Assembly (NCBI GenBank): GCA_016926985.1
Contig: JAFGNO010000116.1
Coordinates: 1-14,281, forward strand
DNA: 14,281 nucleotides
Source: Anaerolineae bacterium
Lineage (GTDB): Bacteria; Chloroflexota; Anaerolineae; Aggregatilineales; UBA3940
Direction: 5' to 3'
The notes below the pieces were generated by a model. It was not told where the DNA came from. It was given only the letters and a program-made list of their open reading frames with translations, and did no database searches. Positions 1-6,794 of this stretch are shown one piece after another. Positions within the stretch are counted from its first letter, which is position 1. The number at the start of each line of letters is the position of its first letter. Both the position numbers and the translations under genes were made by a program.

Positions 1-174
1 AGATTGTCCGGCGGATTGGCGGTTCAAACCGCCATGTGGTTGATCCATAGTCCTCAATTTCCTTTAGCAGGTGCAACTCGATCATATCGTCATGCATCTA
101 ATTTGAATAATGGTCAACTGAAATTTGCTCGGATAGACTGCCGTGCTTTAGAAAAACGATTGGGTTGTCAATGA
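1..174 (+). CDS. C-terminal end of an unrecognised protein (partial)
   Basis: Frame 1 is open from the window edge to a TGA at 172-174, giving 57 residues that end in ALEKRLGCQ. I do not recognise the protein. The main support for it being a gene is its junction with the next one: the stop overlaps the ATG of the thioredoxin-like gene in an ATGA arrangement (171-174), which is typical of translationally coupled genes. The next gene also lacks a good Shine-Dalgarno of its own, which fits coupling. No membrane segment or cysteine motif is visible in this tail. The middle part (about 41-150) is AT-rich compared with the rest of the window, so a chance open frame cannot be excluded. Confidence 0.42.
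   Translation, partial: RLSGGLAVQTAMWLIHSPQFPLAGATRSYRHASNLNNGQLKFARIDCRALEKRLGCQ
17..34. repeat. Near-palindromic hairpin, 8-bp arms
   Basis: TGGCGGTT, then CA, then AACCGCCA form a perfect inverted repeat. In RNA it would fold as a strong stem with a small loop. No T-run follows on either strand, so it is not an intrinsic terminator. It lies inside the partial reading frame at the window edge and has no clear role. Confidence 0.4.
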
Positions 175-605
175 CTGTCATTGCAGAATGGGTGTCACAA
201 AATCGAGGGTTTATCATCCTTGTGGTTGTCCTGGTGCTTGCCTTCACTTTGCTCAGAACGCGGGAAAGCATTCTGCCGGATTCGGATGTGATGGCGCTAG
301 CATCGCAGGGAAAACCAGCCGTCATTGAGGTTTTCTCGAATACCTGAACGGCGTGCCTGGTGGCAAAGCCCATCGTTGATGGGATCGAGAATCAGTTGGG
401 AACGGAAGCTGATGTGATTCGAATTAATGCGTTGTCAGACGTGGGGCGTGATGCTGTTGCCTATTTTGGTGTAAGAGCATTGCCAACACTGATAATCGTA
501 GATGGTTGTGGCAGCGTGGTTGAGCGGATTGCGGGTATACCCAACGCAAGAACGGTTACTGAACGGGTTCGGTCTGTTCCTGCTTGTTCGCCGGATTTGC
601 CTTGA
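171..605 (+). CDS. Membrane-anchored thioredoxin-like protein, probable selenoprotein (UxxC)
   Basis: Read through one in-frame TGA (345-347), this is a 144-residue protein. Residues 13-28 (GFIILVVVLVLAFTLL) form a single N-terminal membrane anchor. A thioredoxin fold follows: strand PAVIEVF, active site with position 59 = TGA, then T60 A61 C62, helix with Pro67, and ALPT with the cis-Pro at 105. Aligned without gaps to classic thioredoxin (FWAEWCGPCKMIAPILD), the TGA falls exactly on the first active-site Cys and Pro67 on the conserved helix proline. I therefore infer a selenocysteine UxxC redox centre facing the extracytoplasmic side. The ATG at 171 overlaps the upstream stop; a TTG six bases earlier is possible. 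Extra cysteines lie at 113 and 139. The partner substrate is unknown. The alternative is a Cys-to-stop pseudogene or a sequencing error, but the downstream 85 codons are intact and a SECIS-like hairpin is present. Six genes here end in TGA, so TGA is not reassigned globally. Confidence 0.8.
345..347 (+). other. In-frame TGA, candidate selenocysteine codon
   Basis: The TGA is flanked by codons for F-S-N-T on the left and T-A-C on the right. It takes the place of the N-terminal cysteine of the thioredoxin CxxC motif. In known bacterial selenoproteins, Sec commonly replaces exactly this redox cysteine. A single base change from TGC or TGT would also give TGA, so the codon alone does not prove recoding. 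Confidence 0.75.
369..383 (+). promoter_or_regulatory. Candidate bacterial SECIS hairpin
   Basis: CCCATC, loop GTT, GATGGG form a perfect 6-bp stem with a triloop starting in G, located 27 nt after the TGA. The published bacterial SECIS consensus asks for an apical loop 16-37 nt after the UGA, a stem of 4-16 bp, a loop of 3-14 nt and a G in its first two positions. All four are met. SelB would bind this hairpin to direct Sec-tRNA to the UGA. The hairpin also encodes P-I-V-D-G of the thioredoxin helix, so part of the pairing could be coincidental. A smaller TGCC/GGCA hairpin at 354-365 is too close to the UGA. Confidence 0.6.
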
Positions 606-656
606 GTCCGTGCGGAGCATGAGTCAACAGGGATAAACTGGAATAAGGAATCCGGT

Positions 657-1817
657 TCACATACCTGGGCTGATGCTGGCGATGGCTGCCTTCAGTTCCT
701 CTCGGACATCTTCATCAGGCTCTATTTCGAGGGCTTCTCTGAGTGGCGCTGGTGGGCAGTTCAGTTTACCCAGTGCCCAGGCGGCGTGCGCTCGCACCGG
801 GGGGGCAGGGTCGTGCAGCAGGGGAATAAGCCATTTTCGCATGCTGGTATCTTTGCTGTTGCCCGCTGCAATGCAGGCGTTCCGGACAAGCTGTGCACGA
901 CCTGTGCGCTGAATGGCCGTTCCGGCAAACATCCTCGCAAAGGAATCGTCATTCAACCCAAGAAGAAGAGACAGATTCGGCGCGGCTCGTTGTATATCCG
1001 GCGGCATAAAGCTGTCGCAGACGGTATCTCCAACAGGCGAGAATCGTTGCCATGGGCATATTTCCTGGCAGATGTCACAACCAAAAATCCAGTTGCCCAT
1101 CTGCTCGCGGAACTCGTATGGGATGATGCCTTTATATTCAATTGTCAGATACGAGATACATCGGCGGGCATCAAGCACAAAAGGCTGTGGGAATGCGCCA
1201 GTTGGGCAGGCCGTCAGGCATCTTGTGCAGGTTCCACAATCTGGTAGTGGTTGACTGCAAGAATAAGCAGGAGCGAGACTGGCGGTTGTGATGATTTCGC
1301 CCAGAAAGCAGCAGCTTCCGCGTTGGGGATCGATCAGCATCGTGTTTTTCCCAACAAAGCCCAACCTTGCCTGGCTGGCATGGCTGCGCTCCAGGATAGC
1401 GCCTGTATCGACGTATATTTTGTGCTGGGCAGGGACGGTCAGTATCTGATCGATATAGTCAACGAGTTTACTCAGGTGTGATTGCATGATCGAGTGGTAA
1501 TCATTCCCCCATGCATAGCTGCTGATTAACCCGTGCGACGCATCCTGCCGGATGCCTGGAGGTAGGAAATGAGAAGGTGGATAGTGGAGGGATAAGCAGA
1601 TCAGCGATTGCGCGCCTTCCAGAATAATGCTGGGGTCCCGCCTTCGCTCAACACGGTCTTTTCGGGCCATATAGGTCATTTCGCCGTGCATGGCCCTGAC
1701 AATCCAGTCCAGGTAAGCCGAAAAGTGAGGGCTTTGCGTGGCATCTACTATGCCGACGGCAGAGAACCCGATCTCAAGGGCTTTTCTGGTTATTAAGGTG
1801 GTGATCTGGTCTGTCAC
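657..1817 (-). CDS. queG: Epoxyqueuosine reductase QueG
   Basis: QueG carries out the last step of queuosine synthesis. It reduces epoxyqueuosine to queuosine in the wobble position of tRNAs with GUN anticodons, using cobalamin and two [4Fe-4S] clusters in the cytoplasm. The 386-residue product shows the family pattern: YVDTGAILER near 135-144 with the catalytic Asp137, then two ferredoxin-type cluster motifs, CGTCTRCLTACP (C194, C197, C200, C204) and CDICQEICPW (C247, C250, C254), with C220 between. The C-terminal part from about 300 onward, with VRNACIAAG and VRAHAAWALG, is HEAT-like and is the tRNA-recognition region in characterised members. The start is a GTG at 1817, six bases after the stop of the PPOX-type gene. 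It has no clear Shine-Dalgarno, so translation is probably coupled. tgt, from the same pathway, lies about 10 kb away in this window. Confidence 0.95.
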   Translation of the reverse strand: MTDQITTLITRKALEIGFSAVGIVDATQSPHFSAYLDWIVRAMHGEMTYMARKDRVERRRDPSIILEGAQSLICLSLHYPPSHFLPPGIRQDASHGLISSYAWGNDYHSIMQSHLSKLVDYIDQILTVPAQHKIYVDTGAILERSHASQARLGFVGKNTMLIDPQRGSCCFLGEIITTASLAPAYSCSQPLPDCGTCTRCLTACPTGAFPQPFVLDARRCISYLTIEYKGIIPYEFREQMGNWIFGCDICQEICPWQRFSPVGDTVCDSFMPPDIQRAAPNLSLLLGLNDDSFARMFAGTAIQRTGRAQLVRNACIAAGNSKDTSMRKWLIPLLHDPAPPVRAHAAWALGKLNCPPAPLREALEIEPDEDVREELKAAIASISPGM

Positions 1818-1823
1818 GGGTTG

Positions 1824-2297
1824 CTATTGGTCGGCGATCTCTGCTAGGTGTGCGCTCGTCAGGAATATGGTGCGGGCAAATCCAACCACCATCCGACCGG
1901 TATTGATGTGTAGTGCATACAGGTTGAAATCGCCCAGCAGGAAGGTCGGGGCGCTGGTAGGAAATCGTGAAAGATAAGCTTCTCTGGCGGCTGCGTATTG
2001 TTCACTGCCTTTCTGCAGCTTCTGGACCCGTCCCTGCAGGGCTATGCGGGGGATTTGAAGCGGGTCGGCTTCAACGCGATCTGCGGCATGGATGAGCACA
2101 CTGAATGACGCGCCAGTTTGGAGGCCTTCGCTGTGTTTGGCCAGGTCGGATGCATGGATCAGGATGGCCTTGTAGTCTGGCCGAGTCACAAAAGGCAGCA
2201 GTCCGAGATATGGCTCGCCATTGATCGCCACAGCAAGCGACAGGATTCGCTCTTCATTGAGCAATTGCCTGAGCAGCAATTGATCTTCTGGTTTCAT
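1824..2297 (-). CDS. PPOX/HugZ-type FMN-binding split-barrel protein
   Basis: The 157-residue product resembles the pyridoxamine 5'-phosphate oxidase-like (PPOX) superfamily, in particular the HugZ-like branch. Supporting segments are ILSLAVAINGEPYLGLLPFV (18-37), ILIHASDLAKHSEGLQ (45-60, equivalent to the family's LSDLAEHTRNL), DPLQIPRIALQGRV (78-91) and a C-terminal FLLGDFNLYALHINTGR. These small barrels usually bind FMN, F420 or heme; the cofactor and substrate here are unknown. I chose the ATG at 2297 because GGAGAG lies 7 bases upstream. An in-frame ATG at 2351 would put the 5' region inside the terminator of the neighbouring gene. The gene is followed six bases later by queG, and the two probably form one transcript. 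A functional link to queuosine synthesis is not established. Confidence 0.8.
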   Translation of the reverse strand: MKPEDQLLLRQLLNEERILSLAVAINGEPYLGLLPFVTRPDYKAILIHASDLAKHSEGLQTGASFSVLIHAADRVEADPLQIPRIALQGRVQKLQKGSEQYAAAREAYLSRFPTSAPTFLLGDFNLYALHINTGRMVVGFARTIFLTSAHLAEIADQ

Positions 2298-2333
2298 GGT
2301 CTCTCTCCGCCAGCTGTGGATATCTGTAGAATA

Positions 2334-2347
2334 CCCCGAATCCGGGG
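2334..2347. repeat. Small GC-rich hairpin
   Basis: CCCCG, AATC, CGGGG form a 5-bp stem with a tetraloop. It lies between the terminator of the gltD-like gene and the start of the PPOX gene, so it could be in the 5' leader of the PPOX-queG transcript or be a second downstream hairpin. No T-run follows it on the minus strand. Confidence 0.35.
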
Positions 2348-2352
2348 ACAAT

Positions 2353-2380
2353 AAAAACGGGCTGCCAGAGGCAGCCCGTT
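2353..2380 (-). terminator. Intrinsic terminator of the gltD-like gene
   Basis: On the minus strand, CGGGCTGCC, TCT, GGCAGCCCG (2378-2358) makes a perfect 9-bp GC-rich stem with a triloop, followed directly by TTTTT (2357-2353). It sits about 18 bases after the TAA of the gltD-like oxidoreductase, so that gene is probably a single transcription unit separate from the PPOX-queG pair. Confidence 0.88.
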
Positions 2381-2397
2381 TGGGAACAGGTGGATAT

Positions 2398-3849
2398 TTA
2401 TGGCAGAGATGGCTCGGTTAGGTATTTATGGATCCCCTCTGCAGCCTTTTTGCCGGAAGCTATAGCTGCATTAACCAGGGCTGGCCCGGTGATAGCATCT
2501 CCCCCGGCAAAAATGCCCTCACGGCTGGTTTCATTGGTCCACTGATTAATTTTGAACAATCCCCATTTCTGGGTTTCGAGGTCAGGGGTTGTCTCGCCCA
2601 GCAGCGGGTCAGGCCAGAAACCAATGGCCAGGACAACATCATCCACTTCAACCTCGTACTCAGAGCCTTCAACCGGTACTGGCCTGCGTCGTCCTGATTC
2701 GTCCGGTTCGCCCAGCTCCATCCGTATCATAACCATTGCATCGACATTACCGTCCTCATCTCGGTCAAGAAACTCAACCGGTGCGGACAGGTAAACGATC
2801 TCTGCCCCCTCCTCAATTGCGCGTTTTCGCTCGTCCTTATTGCCGGGCATTTCAGCCTCAGTACGCCGGTAGTAACAGGTCACTTTTTCAGCGTGCAGGC
2901 GCAGTGATGTTCTCAAGCAGTCAGTTGCTGTATCACCCCCACCAATCACTGCCACTCGCTTCCCGATGATCAACGGTTCCTTTTTGTGCTCAGGCAGCCA
3001 TGCTTTAGGAACATTGCCGCCGCGAATAAGGAAGTCAATAGACTGGTATATCCGCCCCAGGTCAATGCCAGGGATGCGCATGGTGGCTTCAACGCCTGCC
3101 CCGGTACCCAGGAAAACGGCGTCAAAGCCCTCTTGCTCAATCAGGTCATCAAGGCTGATGGTTTCCCCAACTTTGACATTGACCACAAATTTAACGCCCA
3201 GGTCCTGTAACCAGTCTGTTTTCCACTGGATCAGGGATTTATCCAGCTTGAAACTGGGAATTCCATAAACCAGCAAACCACCCGGTGTTGGATAGGCCTC
3301 AAACACGGTGACGTCATGCCCTTTTACTGCCAGTACTTCAGAGGCTGCAATGCCAGCCGGCCCCGCGCCGATGATTGCCACCTTTTTGCCCGTGGGCGGC
3401 TCCTTTTCTGGCAGTGGGACGCCGCCATGACGGCGCTGGTAATCGGCGACAAAAGCCTCGATTCCGCGCGTGTTGATTGGCTTTTCGCGCTTTGAAAGGA
3501 CGCAGTTGCTGGCACAGGTTGTTTCACTGGGGCAGACGCGCCCACAAATCTCAGGCAGGGGGTTGGTTTTACGGTAGATTTCTGCCGCTTTAATGAAATC
3601 ACCCTTTTCGACGTACCAGAGAGCCTCGGATATATCATTGCCAATCGGGCAGGCCTGGTAGCAGGTCGCCGGGTCAGGACAGTGAAGACACCTTGAAGCT
3701 TCTGCCATGGCTTCCTCAGCCGTCAGGCAGATGGCGCATTCTTCATAGTCTTCCAGACGCTCGTCAACGGCCCGGTATCCTTTTGGGATCGGGTCAAGGC
3801 GAACACGTGGTTTTTGTTCTATCAGGTGTTTGTCCTCAACACGGGTCAT
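2398..3849 (-). CDS. Glutamate synthase small-subunit-type NAD(P)H oxidoreductase
   Basis: This 483-residue protein has the layout of GltD and its relatives (NfnL, archaeal-type homotetrameric GltA). An N-terminal domain should carry two Fe-S clusters: C54-x2-C57-x5-C63-x3-C67 and C102-x3-C106-x5-C112-x3-C116. An FAD-binding Rossmann motif IIGAGPAG follows at 159-166, then an NAD(P)H Rossmann motif VIGGGDTATD at 301-310 and a C-terminal FAGGDA (447-452) contacting FAD. The family moves electrons between NAD(P)H and a partner, such as the GltB glutamate synthase subunit or ferredoxin. No gltB or nfnA gene lies in this window, so I give no symbol. Upstream, GAAAGGGA precedes the ATG at 3849 and serves as ribosome-binding site. 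A strong terminator follows the gene. C38 and C41 form an extra CxxC-like pair near the N-terminus. Confidence 0.88.
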   Translation of the reverse strand: MTRVEDKHLIEQKPRVRLDPIPKGYRAVDERLEDYEECAICLTAEEAMAEASRCLHCPDPATCYQACPIGNDISEALWYVEKGDFIKAAEIYRKTNPLPEICGRVCPSETTCASNCVLSKREKPINTRGIEAFVADYQRRHGGVPLPEKEPPTGKKVAIIGAGPAGIAASEVLAVKGHDVTVFEAYPTPGGLLVYGIPSFKLDKSLIQWKTDWLQDLGVKFVVNVKVGETISLDDLIEQEGFDAVFLGTGAGVEATMRIPGIDLGRIYQSIDFLIRGGNVPKAWLPEHKKEPLIIGKRVAVIGGGDTATDCLRTSLRLHAEKVTCYYRRTEAEMPGNKDERKRAIEEGAEIVYLSAPVEFLDRDEDGNVDAMVMIRMELGEPDESGRRRPVPVEGSEYEVEVDDVVLAIGFWPDPLLGETTPDLETQKWGLFKINQWTNETSREGIFAGGDAITGPALVNAAIASGKKAAEGIHKYLTEPSLP

Positions 3850-3876
3850 AAACTATCCCTTTCAGGTGAATGGTAT

Positions 3877-3891
3877 AGCAGCTTTGCTGCT
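3877..3891 (-). repeat. Hairpin in the 5' leader of the gltD-like gene
   Basis: AGCAGC and GCTGCT flank a 3-base loop, forming a 6-bp perfect stem about 28 bases upstream of the gltD-like start codon. It could lie in the 5' leader or serve as an operator. No T-run follows on the minus strand, so it is not an attenuator terminator. Confidence 0.35.
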
Positions 3892-3953
3892 GCCTCTACT
3901 CACTTAGATCGTACGGGAACTGGCTGGACGAGATGATTGCTGACGATATACCA

Positions 3954-3971
3954 CTAACTATATCTAACTAT
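3954..3971. promoter_or_regulatory. Exact direct repeat CTAACTAT, 10-bp period
   Basis: CTAACTAT occurs at 3954-3961 and again at 3964-3971, one helical turn apart. It lies in the 260-base intergenic region between the divergent gltD-like and lipoprotein genes. Direct repeats at 10-11 bp spacing are typical of response-regulator sites, but no regulator can be named. A related ACTAT core recurs at 3984-3988. Confidence 0.35.
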
Positions 3972-3983
3972 GAGAATAATTTC

Positions 3984-4004
3984 ACTATGGCAATAATCCA
4001 TAGT
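3984..4004. promoter_or_regulatory. Inverted repeat ACTATGG-N7-CCATAGT
   Basis: There are two perfect 7-bp arms around a 7-base centre, a total of 21 bp, which is typical of a dimeric repressor site. It lies in the same divergent intergenic region as the direct repeat just upstream and shares its ACTAT core. A TATAAA at 4056-4061 could be the -10 box of the lipoprotein gene, but I see no good -35 for it. Confidence 0.4.
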
Positions 4005-4109
4005 TCCAAATGTCATATTCCATCATGCCAAACGTCGTAAAATGGACAGATGCTGTATAAAATTGATTCGGATGAGCAAATTATACACAATTCCGCTCTA
4101 GGAGTGTGC

Positions 4110-4973
4110 ATGAACAACTTCGATTGGCCTCTCCTGACAGCCGTGATTTTACTGCTTTCGGCCTGCAACCTGCCTGGGAGTGTGCCGGGAACCACAGCGC
4201 CTGTTCTGACCGAAGAACAGACGCCTGTTGTAGAAGCTCCCACCGCAACCCCTGCTCAGGAGCCGGGAATTGGGACTCCCCAGGATGTTCGGACGGTCAC
4301 ATACGTATCTGACGGGGGATTAACTGTTGTGGGCAGTTACTATCCACCTGCTGTGGCGCCGTCACCAGGGGTGTTATTGCTGCACCAGGCAGGAACCACG
4401 CGGTCGGCATGGGAGCCGCTTCCCGGAATACTGCGGGGGGAGTCTCTAACACCATCAGGGGTTCAATCCACGCTGGAAAATGGCTATGCCGTTTTGGCGA
4501 TTGATCTGCCGGGATACGGTGAAAGCGAAGGCCAGCCAGACAGCGAGAGCATCCTGGATGCTGTGCGTGGCGCGATATCCTTCCTCCGGCAGTTGGATGG
4601 GGTTGATTCGGATAGCATCGTCCTGGTTGGGGCCGGTATCGGGGCCGATGCTGCTGTAGATACTTGCGGTGATGGTTGTGTGGGCGTGATTGCGATTTCA
4701 CCGGGCAGCTTTCTTGGCATACCCTTTGGCGACGCCCTGATCGCATATGGAGAACGGGCGACCCCGGTGCTCTGCATTGCTGCGGAAGGCGATGGACAGG
4801 CTCCCGGAACCTGTCAAGCTGGCGCCTCAGCAGGGCTGCTTGACTACGAGGTTCTCATCTATCAGGGCAGCCAGCATGGGAATATCCTTCTCCACGAGCC
4901 AGATATTCTCCCGGAGCCTCATCCATATGATCTCATCCTGTCGTGGCTGCTGGAGCATTTCCCGCCGGGTTAG
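4110..4973 (+). CDS. Lipoprotein with alpha/beta-hydrolase fold, nucleophile Ser replaced
   Basis: This is a 287-residue secreted lipoprotein. The signal peptide ends in the lipobox LLSAC with the lipidated Cys at 19. A Thr/Pro-rich linker follows (about 27-58, including PTATP), then an alpha/beta-hydrolase domain: PGVLLLHQAG (86-95, oxyanion region), VLAIDLPGYGESEG (128-141), the nucleophile elbow region, and GSQHG with His256. In active relatives the elbow is GxSxG; here residues 174-178 are GAGIG, with Gly176 (GGT, 4635-4637) in place of the catalytic Ser. I see no replacement nucleophile, so it may be inactive, a binding protein, or use another residue. The ATG at 4110 is chosen because AGGAG sits 5 bases upstream and it starts a proper signal peptide; an in-frame ATG at 4050 would bury it. 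It is divergent from the gltD-like gene and convergent with aarF. Confidence 0.85.
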   Translation: MNNFDWPLLTAVILLLSACNLPGSVPGTTAPVLTEEQTPVVEAPTATPAQEPGIGTPQDVRTVTYVSDGGLTVVGSYYPPAVAPSPGVLLLHQAGTTRSAWEPLPGILRGESLTPSGVQSTLENGYAVLAIDLPGYGESEGQPDSESILDAVRGAISFLRQLDGVDSDSIVLVGAGIGADAAVDTCGDGCVGVIAISPGSFLGIPFGDALIAYGERATPVLCIAAEGDGQAPGTCQAGASAGLLDYEVLIYQGSQHGNILLHEPDILPEPHPYDLILSWLLEHFPPG

Positions 4974-5024
4974 CACCTCCCACAACTGGCGAGTATTCGC
5001 GAAATCTGTGCAGGCAGGTTATGC

Positions 5025-6749
5025 CTATGGTGAGGGTTGTCGCCTGAGTACCATCCACAGCCATGCCAGGATTGCAAGGCCCCAGGCAATAATACCGATA
5101 GCCAGGTAGCTGTTAAGAAAAAGCAGTGTGCCTGCAATAAGCAGTCCGCAAAAGACAAGCGCTTGCGTGATGCCGGATAGCCCATATTCAAGCCGCTGCA
5201 GTTGGGCCATCAGGTTGCTGTCCCCTTGAAGCTGGACCCCAAGTTCCCCGCGCTGCATCTTTCCAAGCACGTCTACCAGCTGAACCGGTATCCTCGCATA
5301 GTCTTGCGCAAATCGAACTACTTCTGCCACCCAGGCTTCAATTGTCGAACCGGCTTCCTGTACCACCAGTTTCTCAGCATAGCGGACAACTGGCTGCCAG
5401 GGATTAAAGGACGGGTCGAGTTGTGTGCAGATTCCGGAAAGAATGGCAATCGCCCGACCCAGATAGATGAAGTCCTGCGGGACCTGGAAAGGCATCTCGA
5501 AAAGTAGATCGCGGTATTTGATTGCGACCTGCTGCATCTCTGATGGGTGCATTTTGGCCAGTTCTGGCACGCTTTTCCCCCATATCATATCGAGGATTTC
5601 TGCTTCTGCTTCCTCGATGCGTTTGAGGTCGGCTCCAGGTAACAAAACACCCAGCATCTGATAGGCGTTAATAATCCGCTGTGTATCGCGTAACCCTACA
5701 GCAATTATCGCCTCCCGTAAACTGGCTTTGGTGCTGACGCTGACATGACCAACCATCCCAAAATCGACAAAAACGATATAGAACTCCCGCTCCTTTTGGG
5801 CGGGATTATTGGTCATGGCATTCTGGGGAAGGGGGTAGATAAACAGGTTGCCTGGATGGGGATCGGCATGGAAGAAGCCAAACTCAAAAATCATCTTGAG
5901 ATAAATATCAAGCAGACGTTGTGCAGCAGTGGCGCGATCAACGCCGGCACTCTCGATGCTTGCATGGTCGGAGATCTTGATGCTGGAAACATCCTCCATG
6001 GTAAGGACACGCTTGGTTGATAGCTCTCGATATATTCTTGGGATATATACGCGGTCGTCTTCAGCAAACAACGCTTTAAACCGCTCAGCATTAGATGCCT
6101 CTGCTTCATAGTCGAGTTCTTCCCAGAGCGTCCTCGCAAACTCATCCATCAGAGCGGGCACATCAGCCCTGCGACGGATGACCTTCCAGGCCATTGTCCA
6201 GCGGGCAACGATATTTAATGCCCTGAAATCGGTAGCCACAATCTGCTCAATGCCTGGGCGCAGCACTTTGACTGCCACATGCTGCCCGGATTTTAAACGT
6301 GCGTAATGCACCTGCCCCAATGAGGCTGCAGCCTGGGTGATTGTTGAAAAGGACTGGAAGATGTCATCCAGTGGCTGTCCCAGCTCTTCTTCGATAACAT
6401 GGATGATGCTGGCACTGTCTTCTGGCGGCACCTCGTCCTGCAGGCCTGCCAGTTCTCTGATAACAACAGGCGGGATCACGTCAACACGGCTGCTGACGAA
6501 CTGCCCCAGTTTGATCATCACGCCACCCATGGATGTGGACAGCTTTCGAAACCGGCGTGCGTATCGAGTCAGTCGGCTGATGCGACCTTTTCCAACCGGT
6601 TTTTTCCCGATAAAAGCCTTGAGAACGATCTCCCAGACAATGATGTCCAGAAACAACTGCCCAAAGAAGGACAGCAAGCGGACGTATCGCCTTGAATTGG
6701 GGCGGATATAGATGCTTCCAGGCGATCGGGATCGATTCTTTAAAGTCAT
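5025..6749 (-). CDS. AarF/ABC1/UbiB family atypical kinase-like protein
   Basis: The 574-residue protein carries the ABC1/UbiB signatures: the KxGQ motif K80-LGQ, the alanine-rich loop AAASLGQVH (140-148) that replaces the glycine-rich loop, the ATP-site lysine in VAVKVLRPG (K161), an ELDYEAEASN segment (211-220), the catalytic-loop HADPHPGN (294-301) and the DFG motif (329-331). The C-terminus has two predicted membrane helices (about 523-570), as in UbiB, which is tied to ubiquinone or other isoprenoid lipid metabolism. The exact activity is unresolved for most bacterial members, and no quinone genes lie beside it. The ATG at 6749 has AGGTG a few bases upstream. It is divergent from uvrA. 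Confidence 0.9.
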   Translation of the reverse strand: MTLKNRSRSPGSIYIRPNSRRYVRLLSFFGQLFLDIIVWEIVLKAFIGKKPVGKGRISRLTRYARRFRKLSTSMGGVMIKLGQFVSSRVDVIPPVVIRELAGLQDEVPPEDSASIIHVIEEELGQPLDDIFQSFSTITQAAASLGQVHYARLKSGQHVAVKVLRPGIEQIVATDFRALNIVARWTMAWKVIRRRADVPALMDEFARTLWEELDYEAEASNAERFKALFAEDDRVYIPRIYRELSTKRVLTMEDVSSIKISDHASIESAGVDRATAAQRLLDIYLKMIFEFGFFHADPHPGNLFIYPLPQNAMTNNPAQKEREFYIVFVDFGMVGHVSVSTKASLREAIIAVGLRDTQRIINAYQMLGVLLPGADLKRIEEAEAEILDMIWGKSVPELAKMHPSEMQQVAIKYRDLLFEMPFQVPQDFIYLGRAIAILSGICTQLDPSFNPWQPVVRYAEKLVVQEAGSTIEAWVAEVVRFAQDYARIPVQLVDVLGKMQRGELGVQLQGDSNLMAQLQRLEYGLSGITQALVFCGLLIAGTLLFLNSYLAIGIIAWGLAILAWLWMVLRRQPSP

Positions 6750-6778
6750 GACACACCTGTCCGTGTTTGAGTTGACTG

Positions 6779-6784
6779 ATTATA
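6779..6784 (-). promoter_or_regulatory. Consensus -10 box for aarF
   Basis: A perfect TATAAT on the minus strand lies 30 bases upstream of the aarF start. The -35 position (around 6802-6807) has no good TTGACA match, so the promoter may need an activator or tolerate a weak -35. Confidence 0.45.
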
Positions 6785-6794
6785 CCTTGCCGCT

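Noticed and set aside
17..34. tRNA T-arm (GGTTCAAAC resembles the T-loop)
   Set aside because: The 5-bp stem required around a 7-base T-loop does not pair, and no other tRNA arms or acceptor stem are present.
345..347. Splitting the thioredoxin-like gene into two genes (stop at 347, new GTG start at 360)
   Set aside because: Both halves are in the same frame and together make one complete thioredoxin fold. The split would leave the second active-site Cys outside both proteins.
606..656. Terminator between the thioredoxin-like gene and queG
   Set aside because: AACTGGA/TCCGGTT can pair with a wobble, but there is no T-run and the stem is weak.
786..1254. Overlapping plus-strand open frames of 113 and 153 codons
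   Set aside because: They are opposite queG, whose cluster motifs and catalytic Asp are all intact in the minus frame.
4974..5024. Bidirectional terminator between the lipoprotein and aarF genes
   Set aside because: The only hairpin (AGGCA-GGTTA-TGCCT) is 5 bp with no T-run on either side.
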